Positions 6,622-12,762 of a DNA stretch of 17,102 nt are shown here, one piece after another (the first letter of the stretch is position 1; every line of letters begins with the position of its first letter). The stretch lies in assembly GCA_937890875.1 (NCBI GenBank), contig CALAEB010000205.1:1-17102 (forward strand). Direction: 5' to 3'. The notes beneath the pieces are model-generated. The model ran no database searches. It had not been told where the DNA came from and worked only from the letters and a program-made list of their open reading frames with translations. This DNA comes from an uncultured Anaerolineaceae bacterium (GTDB lineage Bacteria; Chloroflexota; Anaerolineae; Anaerolineales; Anaerolineaceae). Made by a program: the position numbers and the translations under genes.

Positions 6622-6703
6622 GGCAAAAGGTCAACTGGAAGTGAAAACACAAAATCCGGGGACTAAATTCACCCGTTGATCGATAAACGCTGCAAAATCT
6701 GCC

Positions 6704-6741
6704 GGATAAAAATAAACATCCGGACGTTTGTGTTCGGATGT
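6704..6741 (-). terminator. Intrinsic terminator of tRNA-Gln
   Basis: On the minus strand ACATCCG (6741-6735) and CGGATGT (6722-6716) form a 7-bp stem with a 12-nt loop, followed by TTATTTTTAT. It starts 12 nt after the tRNA 3' end. Confidence 0.7.
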
Positions 6742-6753
6742 CATTAAACAAGG

Positions 6754-6824
6754 CTGGGGACAAAGGATTCGAACCTCTACATACAGATTCAGAGTCTGCT
6801 GTCCTGCCATTAGACGAGTCCCCA
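6754..6824 (-). tRNA. tRNA-Gln (anticodon CTG)
   Basis: The minus strand folds as a full 71-nt cloverleaf. The acceptor stem is TGGGGAC with GTCCCCA and discriminator G. The anticodon stem GCAGA/TCTGT encloses loop CTCTGAA, giving anticodon CTG (reads CAG). The T arm is AGAGG, loop TTCGAAT, CCTTT. The CCA end is not encoded. It is divergent from tRNA-Lys and has its own promoter and terminator. Confidence 0.92.
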
Positions 6825-6840
6825 TCTCTAAACCGTTTCT

Positions 6841-6868
6841 ATTCTACCACAGTTACGGATTTCGTAAA
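6841..6868 (-). promoter_or_regulatory. Promoter of tRNA-Gln
   Basis: On the minus strand there is TTTACG (6868-6863), a 16-nt spacer and TAGAAT (6846-6841) preceded by TGG, an extended -10 element. The predicted start is a few bases before the mature 5' end. Confidence 0.6.
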
Positions 6869-6905
6869 GTTAATTCGGAAGTTCATCGGCAATTCGCAAT
6901 CCGGG

Positions 6906-6929
6906 CAGTGTTTCGAAATATGGGAAAGA
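6906..6929 (+). repeat. 24-bp dispersed repeat, copy 2 (first copy at 190-213)
   Basis: Matches 190-213 at 23 of 24 positions in the same orientation. It lies between the divergent tRNA-Gln and tRNA-Lys promoters, about 55 bp before the tRNA-Lys -10 box. Confidence 0.7.
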
Positions 6930-6963
6930 AAACCTGTTCAAATTTCGAAATTCAGCTCGAAGG

Positions 6964-6990
6964 CTTTACAGCAAATTATTATGGTATAAT
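6964..6990 (+). promoter_or_regulatory. Extended -10 promoter of tRNA-Lys
   Basis: TATAAT at 6985-6990 is preceded by TGG, forming an extended -10 element. A TTTACA at 6965-6970 is only 14 nt upstream, shorter than the usual spacing, so the extended -10 probably carries most of the activity. The predicted start near 6997 leaves about 15 nt of 5' leader. Confidence 0.65.
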
Positions 6991-7011
6991 CTTGTTCTGT
7001 TCAGCCGTAAA

Positions 7012-7085
7012 GGCCCATTAGCTCAATTTGGCAGAGCAGTTGACTCTTAATCAACGTGTTCTGGGTTCGAGTCCCAGATGGGTCA
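7012..7085 (+). tRNA. tRNA-Lys (anticodon CTT)
   Basis: A complete 74-nt cloverleaf. The acceptor stem is GGCCCAT with ATGGGTC (one G-T pair) and discriminator A. The D arm uses GCTC/GAGC. The anticodon stem GTTGA/TCAAC encloses loop CTCTTAA, giving anticodon CTT (reads AAG). The T arm is CTGGG, TTCGAGT, CCCAG. CCA is not encoded. No terminator follows closely; the first plausible one is at 7347-7375. Confidence 0.95.
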
Positions 7086-7301
7086 CTTCATATATCAAAT
7101 ACAACTTAAGACTGCAAGTAAAAACCAATAATTAGAAGAACTATTTCGGTTAAAATGGGCTCTATTATGCTACAAAATATCGCCCGGGGCCAGACGCCTC
7201 TCTGCTTTCGCGAGAAGCAGCTGGATGATCCCCAATCAGAATTCAATTTTATCGGCCCGGTTGACAGAATTTTGAGCGCTGGCAAACACAAAAGAAGATT
7301 C

Positions 7302-7348
7302 CCGGGACACGTTGATTAAGAGTCCATGTGTCCTGATTCGATTCCCGG
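7302..7348 (+). repeat. tRNA-Lys-derived antisense element in a hairpin loop
   Basis: ACACGTTGATTAAGAGTC (7307-7324) is the exact reverse complement of 7042-7059 in tRNA-Lys, which covers the anticodon loop, the 3' anticodon stem and part of the variable loop. It is displayed mainly in the 17-nt loop of a stem GGACAC (7305-7310)/GTGTCC (7328-7333). Next comes a T-arm-like ATTCGATTCCCGG (7336-7348), whose CCCGG can pair with CCGGG at 7302-7306. Direct similarity to the tRNA 3' half also exists (7328-7348 against 7056-7077). It may be a scrambled tRNA fossil or an antisense element; I cannot tell which. Confidence 0.5.
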
Positions 7349-7375
7349 TATTCCAACCACCGGCAATGCCTTTTT
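7347..7375 (+). terminator. Possible terminator of the tRNA-Lys transcript
   Basis: GGTATT (7347-7352) can pair with AATGCC (7365-7370, one G-T pair), leaving a 12-nt loop, and five T follow. The stem is weak. If active, the tRNA-Lys primary transcript would include the antisense element. Confidence 0.4.
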
Positions 7376-7425
7376 CTCAGGAAAATCCACAGCGTACTCA
7401 GGAAAATGCCTGTTGAGTCAACAGG
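7376..7425 (+). promoter_or_regulatory. Operator-like array upstream of cutC
   Basis: CTCAGGAAAAT occurs twice (7376-7386 and 7397-7407), start-to-start 21 bp, about two helical turns. Directly after comes a perfect 17-bp palindrome CCTGTTGAGTCAACAGG (7409-7425). A -10-like TATATT at 7452-7457 lacks a good -35, which would fit an activated promoter. The function is inferred from spacing only. Confidence 0.35.
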
Positions 7426-7511
7426 TTCAGAATCAACAAAAAATAAAGATATATATTATTATTCCCAGTTACAAGAACAGATAAGCACGACAATGGACAG
7501 TGAGGTGAATC

Positions 7512-8255
7512 ATGAAGAAAACATTGGTCGAGGTTTGTTGCGGAAGCGCGGATGATGTTATTCGGTCCTATCAGGCAGGTGCGGACCGGGTGGAACTGAA
7601 CAGCAATCTTTTTCTGGGTGGATTGACCCCATCGCTCGGCGAACTGATCGTCGCCAGCCGCCAGACGGATATCGAAATCATTGCGATGCTCCGTCCGCGC
7701 GAAGGCGGTTTTTGCTATACGGAAATGGAATTCGCCACAATAATCGAAGACGCCAGGCTGTTGCTGGCGAACGGGGCTGATGGGCTGGTATTCGGATTTC
7801 TGCATTCCGACGGAACAATCGATGTCGAACGGACCAAAACGCTGATAGCGCTGGCAAACGGCAGACCCTGTGTTTTCCATCGCGCATTCGATGTCGTACC
7901 GGATTGGAAAACCGCACTGGATACGTTGATTGAGCTTGGAATCCGCCGTGTGCTCACCAGCGGTCAGGAGTCCAACGTCTTCTTCGCCACAGACACGGTC
8001 CGGGACATGATTCATTACGCAGACGGAAGAATTGAAATTCTCCCCGGCGCCGGCATCACGCTGAAAAACATGCAGCGGGTTATCACAGAGACCGGATGTG
8101 ACCAGATCCATGTCGCCTGTCATCAACCTCAGATTGACACCTCGACCAACAACAACAGACAGATCTTTTTTGGCGGCGCGCTTTATCCGCCGGAAGACCG
8201 GTTCAATATGATCGACCCTGACGCGATTTCTCAAATTATAAAAACACTTCAATAG
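7512..8255 (+). CDS. cutC: CutC family protein (putative copper homeostasis)
   Basis: The 247-residue cytoplasmic protein has the full length of CutC, a TIM-barrel family linked genetically to copper tolerance, though its molecular activity and role in copper are disputed. Family motifs are clear: V-E-V-C-C-G-S (6-12), R-V-E-L-N then G-G-L-T-P-S (26-41), M-L-R-P-R-E-G-G (59-66), D-G-L-V-F-G (90-95), F-H-R-A-F-D (122-127), R-V-L-T-S-G (146-151) and I-L-P-G-A-G-I (176-182). Near 199-204 it has I-H-V-A-C-H, where the family commonly has an E-F-H-x-S-A type motif. GAGGTG lies about 6 nt before the ATG. It is a single-gene unit facing the convergent esterase gene, with a terminator candidate at 8310-8334. 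Confidence 0.9.
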   Translation: MKKTLVEVCCGSADDVIRSYQAGADRVELNSNLFLGGLTPSLGELIVASRQTDIEIIAMLRPREGGFCYTEMEFATIIEDARLLLANGADGLVFGFLHSDGTIDVERTKTLIALANGRPCVFHRAFDVVPDWKTALDTLIELGIRRVLTSGQESNVFFATDTVRDMIHYADGRIEILPGAGITLKNMQRVITETGCDQIHVACHQPQIDTSTNNNRQIFFGGALYPPEDRFNMIDPDAISQIIKTLQ

Positions 8256-8309
8256 AACTGATACACCGTTCGCAGTCTGCTCGGGATATCAAAAACCGAA
8301 TGGTCGTCC

Positions 8310-8334
8310 GGACACCGCATATGTCCTTATTTTT
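8310..8334 (+). terminator. Probable terminator of cutC
   Basis: GGACA, a 7-nt loop and TGTCC are followed by TTATTTTT. The stem is short (5 bp), but the position between convergent genes supports it. Confidence 0.5.
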
Positions 8335-8349
8335 GAGCGTTCCTTCCGA

Positions 8350-9138
8350 TCAGGAATGAGATCTTGTTTCGCTCAGGTTCCGGGAATACCAGATCAGATA
8401 TGATTCCAGATTCGCTTTCCAATACGCTTCGTCATGCCCGCCGGGATTGACCACAAACGTATGCGGATAATTCAGCGTCGTCAGCTGCGCTGAAAAGGTG
8501 CGCGCGCCTTTGAGATAAGGGTCATCTTCTCCGCTGTCGATCCGGATTCGAATTTCCGGCAGCGTTTTCCGGTAGGTTTCAGCCTGCCGGTACACCAATG
8601 AAGGCGAGACGAAACCGGACGGCAAACTGTGCTGTCCCAGAACACCGAACGTCTCATAACTCGTGAAACTGAGCAGCTGTGCCCAAAGAGCGCCGCGGGA
8701 AATTCCGCCGATCGCGCGCGAAGCACGATCATTGAGGGTAGAAAAACGGTCATCGACGAATGGGATCAGCTTTGTCAAAAGTTCTTTCCCATAATCGGAT
8801 TCGTGGATTTCTTCCAGGTACCGTTCTTCCCGCGGGACAACGATAATCATCGGACGAATAACCCCCTCCGTAATCAGCCGGTCGGCAAGTTTAAAAAGAT
8901 CCAACCGATCCCAGACAGATTCGTCCTGCCCCTGCCCATGCAGCAGATAAAGCACCGGGAAACGCTCCGATTCATCGTCCGATTCCGGCAGATAGATTCG
9001 GAACGGAAGCGGCTCTTCAAAAGTGAGAACCATCCCTTTTTCGGATAAGTCACTGCCGGACTCCGCAGCCGCATTTTGGCAAATTGCCCAAAATACGGTA
9101 AAAACCAGCAGCAGCAATCCAATATGCTTATTCCGCAT
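8350..9138 (-). CDS. Secreted alpha/beta-hydrolase, esterase D-like
   Basis: From ATG at 9138 the product has 262 residues. M-R-N-K-H plus a hydrophobic stretch and A-A-A-E form a signal peptide of about 25 residues, so the enzyme acts outside the membrane. The catalytic Ser is S147 in G-I-S-R-G, L-L-H-G-Q-G (about 65-70) is the oxyanion loop, D206 in D-S-G-E-D-D is the likely acid and H235 in G-G-H-D the base. This is the fold of the esterase D / enterochelin-esterase group; the substrate is unknown. The start overlaps the upstream CapA-like gene by 11 nt; an in-frame ATG at 9150 would give 266 residues and a 23-nt overlap. Neither start has a strong ribosome binding site, which suggests translation coupled to the upstream gene. 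The two genes likely form an operon acting on extracellular material. Confidence 0.85.
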   Translation of the reverse strand: MRNKHIGLLLLVFTVFWAICQNAAAESGSDLSEKGMVLTFEEPLPFRIYLPESDDESERFPVLYLLHGQGQDESVWDRLDLFKLADRLITEGVIRPMIIVVPREERYLEEIHESDYGKELLTKLIPFVDDRFSTLNDRASRAIGGISRGALWAQLLSFTSYETFGVLGQHSLPSGFVSPSLVYRQAETYRKTLPEIRIRIDSGEDDPYLKGARTFSAQLTTLNYPHTFVVNPGGHDEAYWKANLESYLIWYSRNLSETRSHS

Positions 9139-10537
9139 ATGAAAACACATCTTTCAGGAATGCCTCCCGCTCCTCCGGCAGCATCAACCGCGGTTGAGCA
9201 TAATCATAGAGCAGTGCTGTAATCAACTCGACTTGCAACAGTCTTCCATCATAAAAAATGAATTTGTCCAGAAATTCCTGCCGTGTCCCGGCAACCGGAC
9301 GATCCATCTGATCAAAAAAAAGATTCCCCAGCCCATAATGGATAAAACGGGTTTCTCCCGGCTCCATAATCTGCGGATAATGCGCCTGTGACCCGGTGAC
9401 AACCACCGCGCCGGCGTCGGCCAGCCGGTTGAAATCCGTGATCTGCTGTTCGCTGGGCAGCCGGGAATAACGCTCATAATACTGGATCGTCGCAATGACC
9501 AGATAGCCGCGATCCGTTAAATCCCGGATTTGCCGGGACAAGGTGTCAAAATCGCACTGCCGGACACCCGGCAGTGTCTCACTCACAAAAACATGATCCG
9601 GCCCGGCCACGTTGCAGCCGACAAACGCAAACCGGTTTTGATTATGCGTCACCAGATAGGGAAGCGCCGCCTCTTCAACCGTTCTGCCCGCGCCATAAAA
9701 ACCAAACCCTTTCGCGGCCAGCAGGTCCAAGGTCTCCAGCAACGGCGGCCAGTCATAATCACGCAGATGATTCCCGGTCAGTTCGACCACGTTGACGCCC
9801 AGATATTGAAACAGATCCAACGGCGAGCAAAACTGCATCGTGGCAGCCGAATAAACCGGCTCGGGACACAGACTCCAGAAAGCGGATTCATTGGAGACAT
9901 GCCGCAAATCCGCCTTTGCAAAGACTTCCGCAACCGCTTCACCCGGATAAGTCATCCCATTGACAAACATTTTGTACGCCGTCGTCCGCGTCAGCGCCGT
10001 CGTCCCCGTAATCAGCACCGACGTCACTTTTCCGCTGTCAAAATTGGCTGCGCCAGCTCTCGGCACCGACAAGAAATCCGCCGCGGGCCGATAATCTTTA
10101 TCCCATGGCGCAGGCTGATCATCGACCGCAACCCGTTTCCAGTTGGGCAGCAGTTCATCCGTCGGTACCACCGCGCAGCGTGTGCCGCGGGGGTCGGAAA
10201 GAATATTCCGGATCGCCTCCGCAGGAAGAATAAGAACGCCTTCGGCGGATCGGGTTTGAAAATGGGCGGAAAGCATTTCATAAGTCGCTTCCGTCACCAG
10301 GATCCCGGTTATTGCTTCCCCAACCGGCGTTCCGGACTCCCATAACGTAAGGAAGGCCGCCCCGGGAACAGTATCCGACACGGAATAAAAAGGGCAGGCT
10401 AACGTAAAGCTCTGAAAATCCGCGTTTCCTGAAACCGTTGAGGAAAACAAAAAGACCATTATAAAAAAAATACAAAAAGCGATGAAACCGGGGGATAAAA
10501 AATAGCAGTTCTTTTTGTTTTTGCGATTCTGCAGCAT
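9128..10537 (-). CDS. CapA-family (poly-gamma-glutamate synthesis/metallophosphatase-like) exported protein
   Basis: The 469-residue protein has an N-terminal membrane anchor or signal (about 14-36). An N-terminal extracytoplasmic region (about 40-165) of no recognised fold follows, then a CapA domain to about residue 445. Motifs resembling CapA are V-E-L-T-G-N-H-L-R-D (251-260), V-V-V-T-G-S-Q-A-H-Y (378-387) and I-H-Y-G-L-G-N-L-F-F (399-408). The first family motif, usually G-D-x-M, reads I-T-G-T-T-A-L-T-R (176-184), so the expected Asp is Thr; S-N-E-S (215-218) keeps the usual N-E pair. I recall similar variants in Chloroflexota. CapA proteins are linked to capsule polymer synthesis, but no capB or capC is nearby, so the function is uncertain. 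The promoter is at 10576-10604, and the downstream esterase overlaps the 3' end. The ribosome binding site (AGAGA) is weak. Confidence 0.82.
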   Translation of the reverse strand: MLQNRKNKKNCYFLSPGFIAFCIFFIMVFLFSSTVSGNADFQSFTLACPFYSVSDTVPGAAFLTLWESGTPVGEAITGILVTEATYEMLSAHFQTRSAEGVLILPAEAIRNILSDPRGTRCAVVPTDELLPNWKRVAVDDQPAPWDKDYRPAADFLSVPRAGAANFDSGKVTSVLITGTTALTRTTAYKMFVNGMTYPGEAVAEVFAKADLRHVSNESAFWSLCPEPVYSAATMQFCSPLDLFQYLGVNVVELTGNHLRDYDWPPLLETLDLLAAKGFGFYGAGRTVEEAALPYLVTHNQNRFAFVGCNVAGPDHVFVSETLPGVRQCDFDTLSRQIRDLTDRGYLVIATIQYYERYSRLPSEQQITDFNRLADAGAVVVTGSQAHYPQIMEPGETRFIHYGLGNLFFDQMDRPVAGTRQEFLDKFIFYDGRLLQVELITALLYDYAQPRLMLPEEREAFLKDVFSYAE

Positions 10538-10575
10538 AGGAAGAATCTCTTTTATGAGGAATTTACCGCATTGCC

Positions 10576-10604
10576 GTTATACTGCCGAACAGTTTTTTTG
10601 TCAA
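10576..10604 (-). promoter_or_regulatory. Near-consensus promoter of the CapA-like/esterase operon
   Basis: On the minus strand there is a perfect -35 TTGACA (10604-10599), a 17-nt spacer beginning with six A, and -10 TATAAC (10581-10576). This predicts transcription start near 10569 and a leader of about 30 nt. Confidence 0.8.
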
Positions 10605-10800
10605 CGCCGCCATAAGCGAATCAATAATTCAAAACATCCACCCATATCAAATAAAAACTGACAGCTCGCATTCGGATCACTTGCGCCATTCCCCATTTAC
10701 TGCCGCAAGCTTTGACACACATCCCTGGTCAAAAAGAGAGATTTGGGAGCCAATTTCAGTCATAAACCTGCAATATTTGTAATTAAATGAAAATACCATC

Positions 10801-10829
10801 TTGCAATTTTTAAGCCAAGTTGCTATAAT
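10801..10829 (+). promoter_or_regulatory. dcw operon promoter upstream of mraZ
   Basis: TTGCAA (10801-10806), a 17-nt spacer and TATAAT (10824-10829) preceded by TGC form a strong promoter with an extended -10. The predicted start is near 10836, immediately before the MraZ-box-like repeats. Confidence 0.8.
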
Positions 10830-10838
10830 ATGTTTATT

Positions 10839-10874
10839 AAAGTGGTATTAAATCCCACAAAGTGGCAGACTGGG
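10839..10874 (+). promoter_or_regulatory. MraZ-box-like repeats (autoregulatory operator)
   Basis: AAAGTGG occurs at 10839-10845 and 10859-10865, exactly 20 bp apart (two helical turns). TGGG follows at 10871-10874, and an inverted CCCAC lies at 10854-10858. MraZ is known to bind tandem GTGG-type repeats in front of its own gene. The location over the predicted transcription start suits repression. Confidence 0.55.
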
Positions 10875-10912
10875 CAACCGGTCTTCTGTATTTTAAAGGG
10901 AAAATAGAATTT

Positions 10913-11353
10913 ATGTTCACAGGTATATACGAACACACGATCGACAAGAAAGGCAGGACCTCCCTTCCGGCCCGCTTCCGCAGCGAGCTGACGGACGGCG
11001 CCTACATTTCTGTCGGTATCGACAAAAACCTGGTCATTTATTCAATTCCTTTCTTTGAAAACTTAGCCAAAGAAATTGCCGGATACAGTCTGGCCGATCC
11101 GATTGCCAGAAAATATCGCCGCCGTTTGTTCAACAAAGCTGAACTGATCGAATTCGATGCAAACGGCCGGTTTTTGCTCCCGCCTTACCTCCGTGATGAA
11201 TTCAATTTTCAGGATGGAGACAAAATCATCTTTGCCGGTTCTTCCGATTATATTGAAATTTGGACTCAAAAAGACTGGGAAAACGCAGAGAATGAAGCTT
11301 TCCATGACAATGAAATCACAGAGGATTTTGCCAGATTATTAAGCAACAGGTAA
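10913..11353 (+). CDS. mraZ: Transcriptional regulator MraZ
   Basis: MraZ is the first gene of the dcw cluster and a DNA-binding autoregulator of that operon. The 146-residue product has the two expected SpoVT/AbrB-like halves, each with its D-x-x-G-R signature: D-K-K-G-R-T-S-L-P-A-R-F-R (11-23) and D-A-N-G-R-F-L-L-P-P-Y-L-R-D-E (82-96). I chose ATG at 10913 because M-F-T-G-I-Y-E-H-T-I-D matches the conserved MraZ start. The in-frame GTG at 10862 would add 17 non-conserved residues and lie inside the operator. AAAGGG (10895-10900) is the only nearby ribosome binding site and sits somewhat far away. rsmH starts 4 nt after the stop. Confidence 0.95.
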   Translation: MFTGIYEHTIDKKGRTSLPARFRSELTDGAYISVGIDKNLVIYSIPFFENLAKEIAGYSLADPIARKYRRRLFNKAELIEFDANGRFLLPPYLRDEFNFQDGDKIIFAGSSDYIEIWTQKDWENAENEAFHDNEITEDFARLLSNR

Positions 11354-11357
11354 AGAT

Positions 11358-12308
11358 ATGAACGGGAACGCATATCCGCATCAATCCGTTATGCAGCAGG
11401 CCGTTTTGGAAGCGCTGAATCCTGCTCCGGGAAAAGTCTTTGTCGACGGAACGCTCGGAGCCGGCGGTCATACGGAAGCCATTCTGAAAGCCACCGCTCC
11501 GGACGGATCGGTAATCGCATTCGACGTTGACCCGCAGGCCATCGCAATCGCTGCGCAAAGGCTGGAACCATTCGGCAGCCGGGTCCGCATCATCCGCGAT
11601 TCTTATGCTTCACTCGCCAATCACATCCCGCCCAGCGAGAAAATTGACGGCGTACTATTGGATCTTGGTATCTCTTCCATGCAGATTGACCGCGCGGAAA
11701 GAGGTTTTTCATTTTCACAGGACGGTCCGTTAGACATGCGGTTCAATCCGGCTCAGCCGCTTTCCGCATATGACATTGTCAACGATAATTCGGCGGAAGC
11801 GCTGGCCCAAATTCTTTGGACGTACGGCGAAGAACGGAAAAGCCGTCAAATAGCCGCGGCCATCGTTGCCGAACGGGAGAAAAAACCGATCCGGACAACA
11901 GGTGAGCTGGCCGGCATCATAGCCAAAACAGTGAAAGGGAATCGGGAAAAGATCCATCCCGCAACAAGAAGTTTTCAGGCAATCCGAATCGCAGTCAACA
12001 ATGAGCTGGAGGCATTGGAAACGGTCCTGCCGCAAGCTGTCGCCGCATTAAAACTCGGAGGCAGGCTGGCGGTGATTTCCTTCCATTCGTTGGAAGACCG
12101 GATCGTTAAACATTTTATTCAAACCGAAAGCCGGGATTGTCTGTGCCCACCGCAGCAGCCGGTCTGCACTTGCGGCCACAAGGCAAGCATTAAAAGTATC
12201 TCCCGGCACGTCCAAATTGCCGGAGCGGCGGAAGTGGAAACAAACGTGAGGGCAAGAAGCGCCAAATTGCGGGTAGCGGAAAAAATCGGGGTGGCAGATG
12301 AAAACTGA
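11358..12308 (+). CDS. rsmH: 16S rRNA (cytosine1402-N4)-methyltransferase RsmH
   Basis: RsmH (MraW) uses S-adenosylmethionine to methylate N4 of C1402 in 16S rRNA, in the ribosomal P site. The 316-residue length is normal. Visible motifs: an H-Q-S-V-M start (8-12), SAM-binding F-V-D-G-T-L-G-A-G-G-H-T (28-39), the acidic F-D-V-D-P (55-59), L-L-D-L-G-I-S-S (100-107) followed by R-G-F-S-F and D-M-R-F-N-P, then A-T-R-S-F-Q-A-I-R-I-A-V-N and S-F-H-S-L-E-D-R-I-V-K. A Cys-rich stretch (C-L-C-P-P...C-T-C-G) near the C-terminus is also usual. The start is 4 nt after the mraZ stop, so the genes are coupled. The 3' end overlaps the FtsL-like gene by 11 nt. Confidence 0.97.
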   Translation: MNGNAYPHQSVMQQAVLEALNPAPGKVFVDGTLGAGGHTEAILKATAPDGSVIAFDVDPQAIAIAAQRLEPFGSRVRIIRDSYASLANHIPPSEKIDGVLLDLGISSMQIDRAERGFSFSQDGPLDMRFNPAQPLSAYDIVNDNSAEALAQILWTYGEERKSRQIAAAIVAEREKKPIRTTGELAGIIAKTVKGNREKIHPATRSFQAIRIAVNNELEALETVLPQAVAALKLGGRLAVISFHSLEDRIVKHFIQTESRDCLCPPQQPVCTCGHKASIKSISRHVQIAGAAEVETNVRARSAKLRVAEKIGVADEN

Positions 12309-12762
12309 TCAACATGCATACCGGCTCGCTCCCTGGCGAAAACAGGTCAAGGGAATCCTCAGCGTCCTGTTGTTTCTCATCGGCATATTTTGCGTCACGA
12401 TGATCTATCTTTCCTATTCCGCGCAATTGACCAAAATGAAGCTGGATATCCAGACACTGCACGCCGAACGAAGTGAGCTTTCCCGGACCATCGCTGACAT
12501 GATTATGCTGGAAGGACAGCTGACCGCTTTTGCCGCGATGGAAACCAGAGCCCGCCGGGCCGGATATTTTGATATTAATTTCAGAGACGAGGAGACCTAT
12601 ACTTATCTTCTGGTTCCGGGATTCACCGGAGAATATCACACCGGTTTAGACAGTGTCATCCGGCAGGAAAATATCGCTATTTCGCCTATCAAACCGGAAT
12701 ACAGCCAAAGTTTACAGCAATGGATCAGTGAAAATGTTCAGCTGCGGAGGGTCGGTCCATGA
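12298..12762 (+). CDS. FtsL-like bitopic membrane protein of the dcw cluster
   Basis: This 154-residue protein has a basic cytoplasmic N-terminus (R-K-Q-V-K before the helix), one membrane helix at about 19-40 and a helical coiled-coil-like stretch at about 42-85 (repeating L/I with K, E and R). An extracytoplasmic tail of about 65 residues follows. The topology and position between rsmH and ftsI are those of FtsL, which with FtsB and FtsQ activates septal peptidoglycan synthesis. FtsL diverges too fast for a sequence-based call, and the tail is longer than in a classical FtsL. It overlaps rsmH by 11 nt and ftsI by 4 nt (ATGA), so translation is coupled. The call rests on topology and context. 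Confidence 0.75.
   Translation: MKTDQHAYRLAPWRKQVKGILSVLLFLIGIFCVTMIYLSYSAQLTKMKLDIQTLHAERSELSRTIADMIMLEGQLTAFAAMETRARRAGYFDINFRDEETYTYLLVPGFTGEYHTGLDSVIRQENIAISPIKPEYSQSLQQWISENVQLRRVGP

Larger units (their letters stand above)
7086..7511. other. Structured intergenic region between tRNA-Lys and cutC
   Basis: This 426-bp stretch has no credible protein gene. It holds a 6-bp hairpin (CTGCTT/AAGCAG near 7202-7220), the antisense tRNA-Lys element (7302-7348), a terminator-like structure (7347-7375), an 11-bp direct repeat (7376-7407) and a 17-bp palindrome (7409-7425) in front of cutC. Confidence 0.65.
10538..10912. other. Divergent intergenic region between the CapA-like gene and mraZ
   Basis: This 375-bp region contains the minus-strand promoter of the CapA-like gene, the plus-strand mraZ promoter and MraZ-box-like repeats. 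A TTTGAC/GTCAAA inverted repeat lies near 10711-10736. I see no gene between 10605 and 10800. Confidence 0.6.

Noticed and set aside
6728..7021. Plus-strand open frames of 83 and 97 codons over tRNA-Gln
   Set aside because: They translate the antisense strand of tRNA-Gln, a well-known source of false small proteins (D-K-G-F-E-P-L-H type sequence). The tRNA fold is unambiguous.
7106..7291. Minus-strand 61-codon frame after tRNA-Lys
   Set aside because: No ribosome binding site or recognisable motif, in a region better explained by RNA structure and remnants.
7398..8252. Minus-strand 284-codon frame opposite cutC
   Set aside because: It is antisense to a clear CutC coding sequence and has no family features.
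9530..10345. Plus-strand 271-codon frame opposite the CapA-like gene
   Set aside because: Arg/His-rich shadow translation of a supported gene on the other strand.
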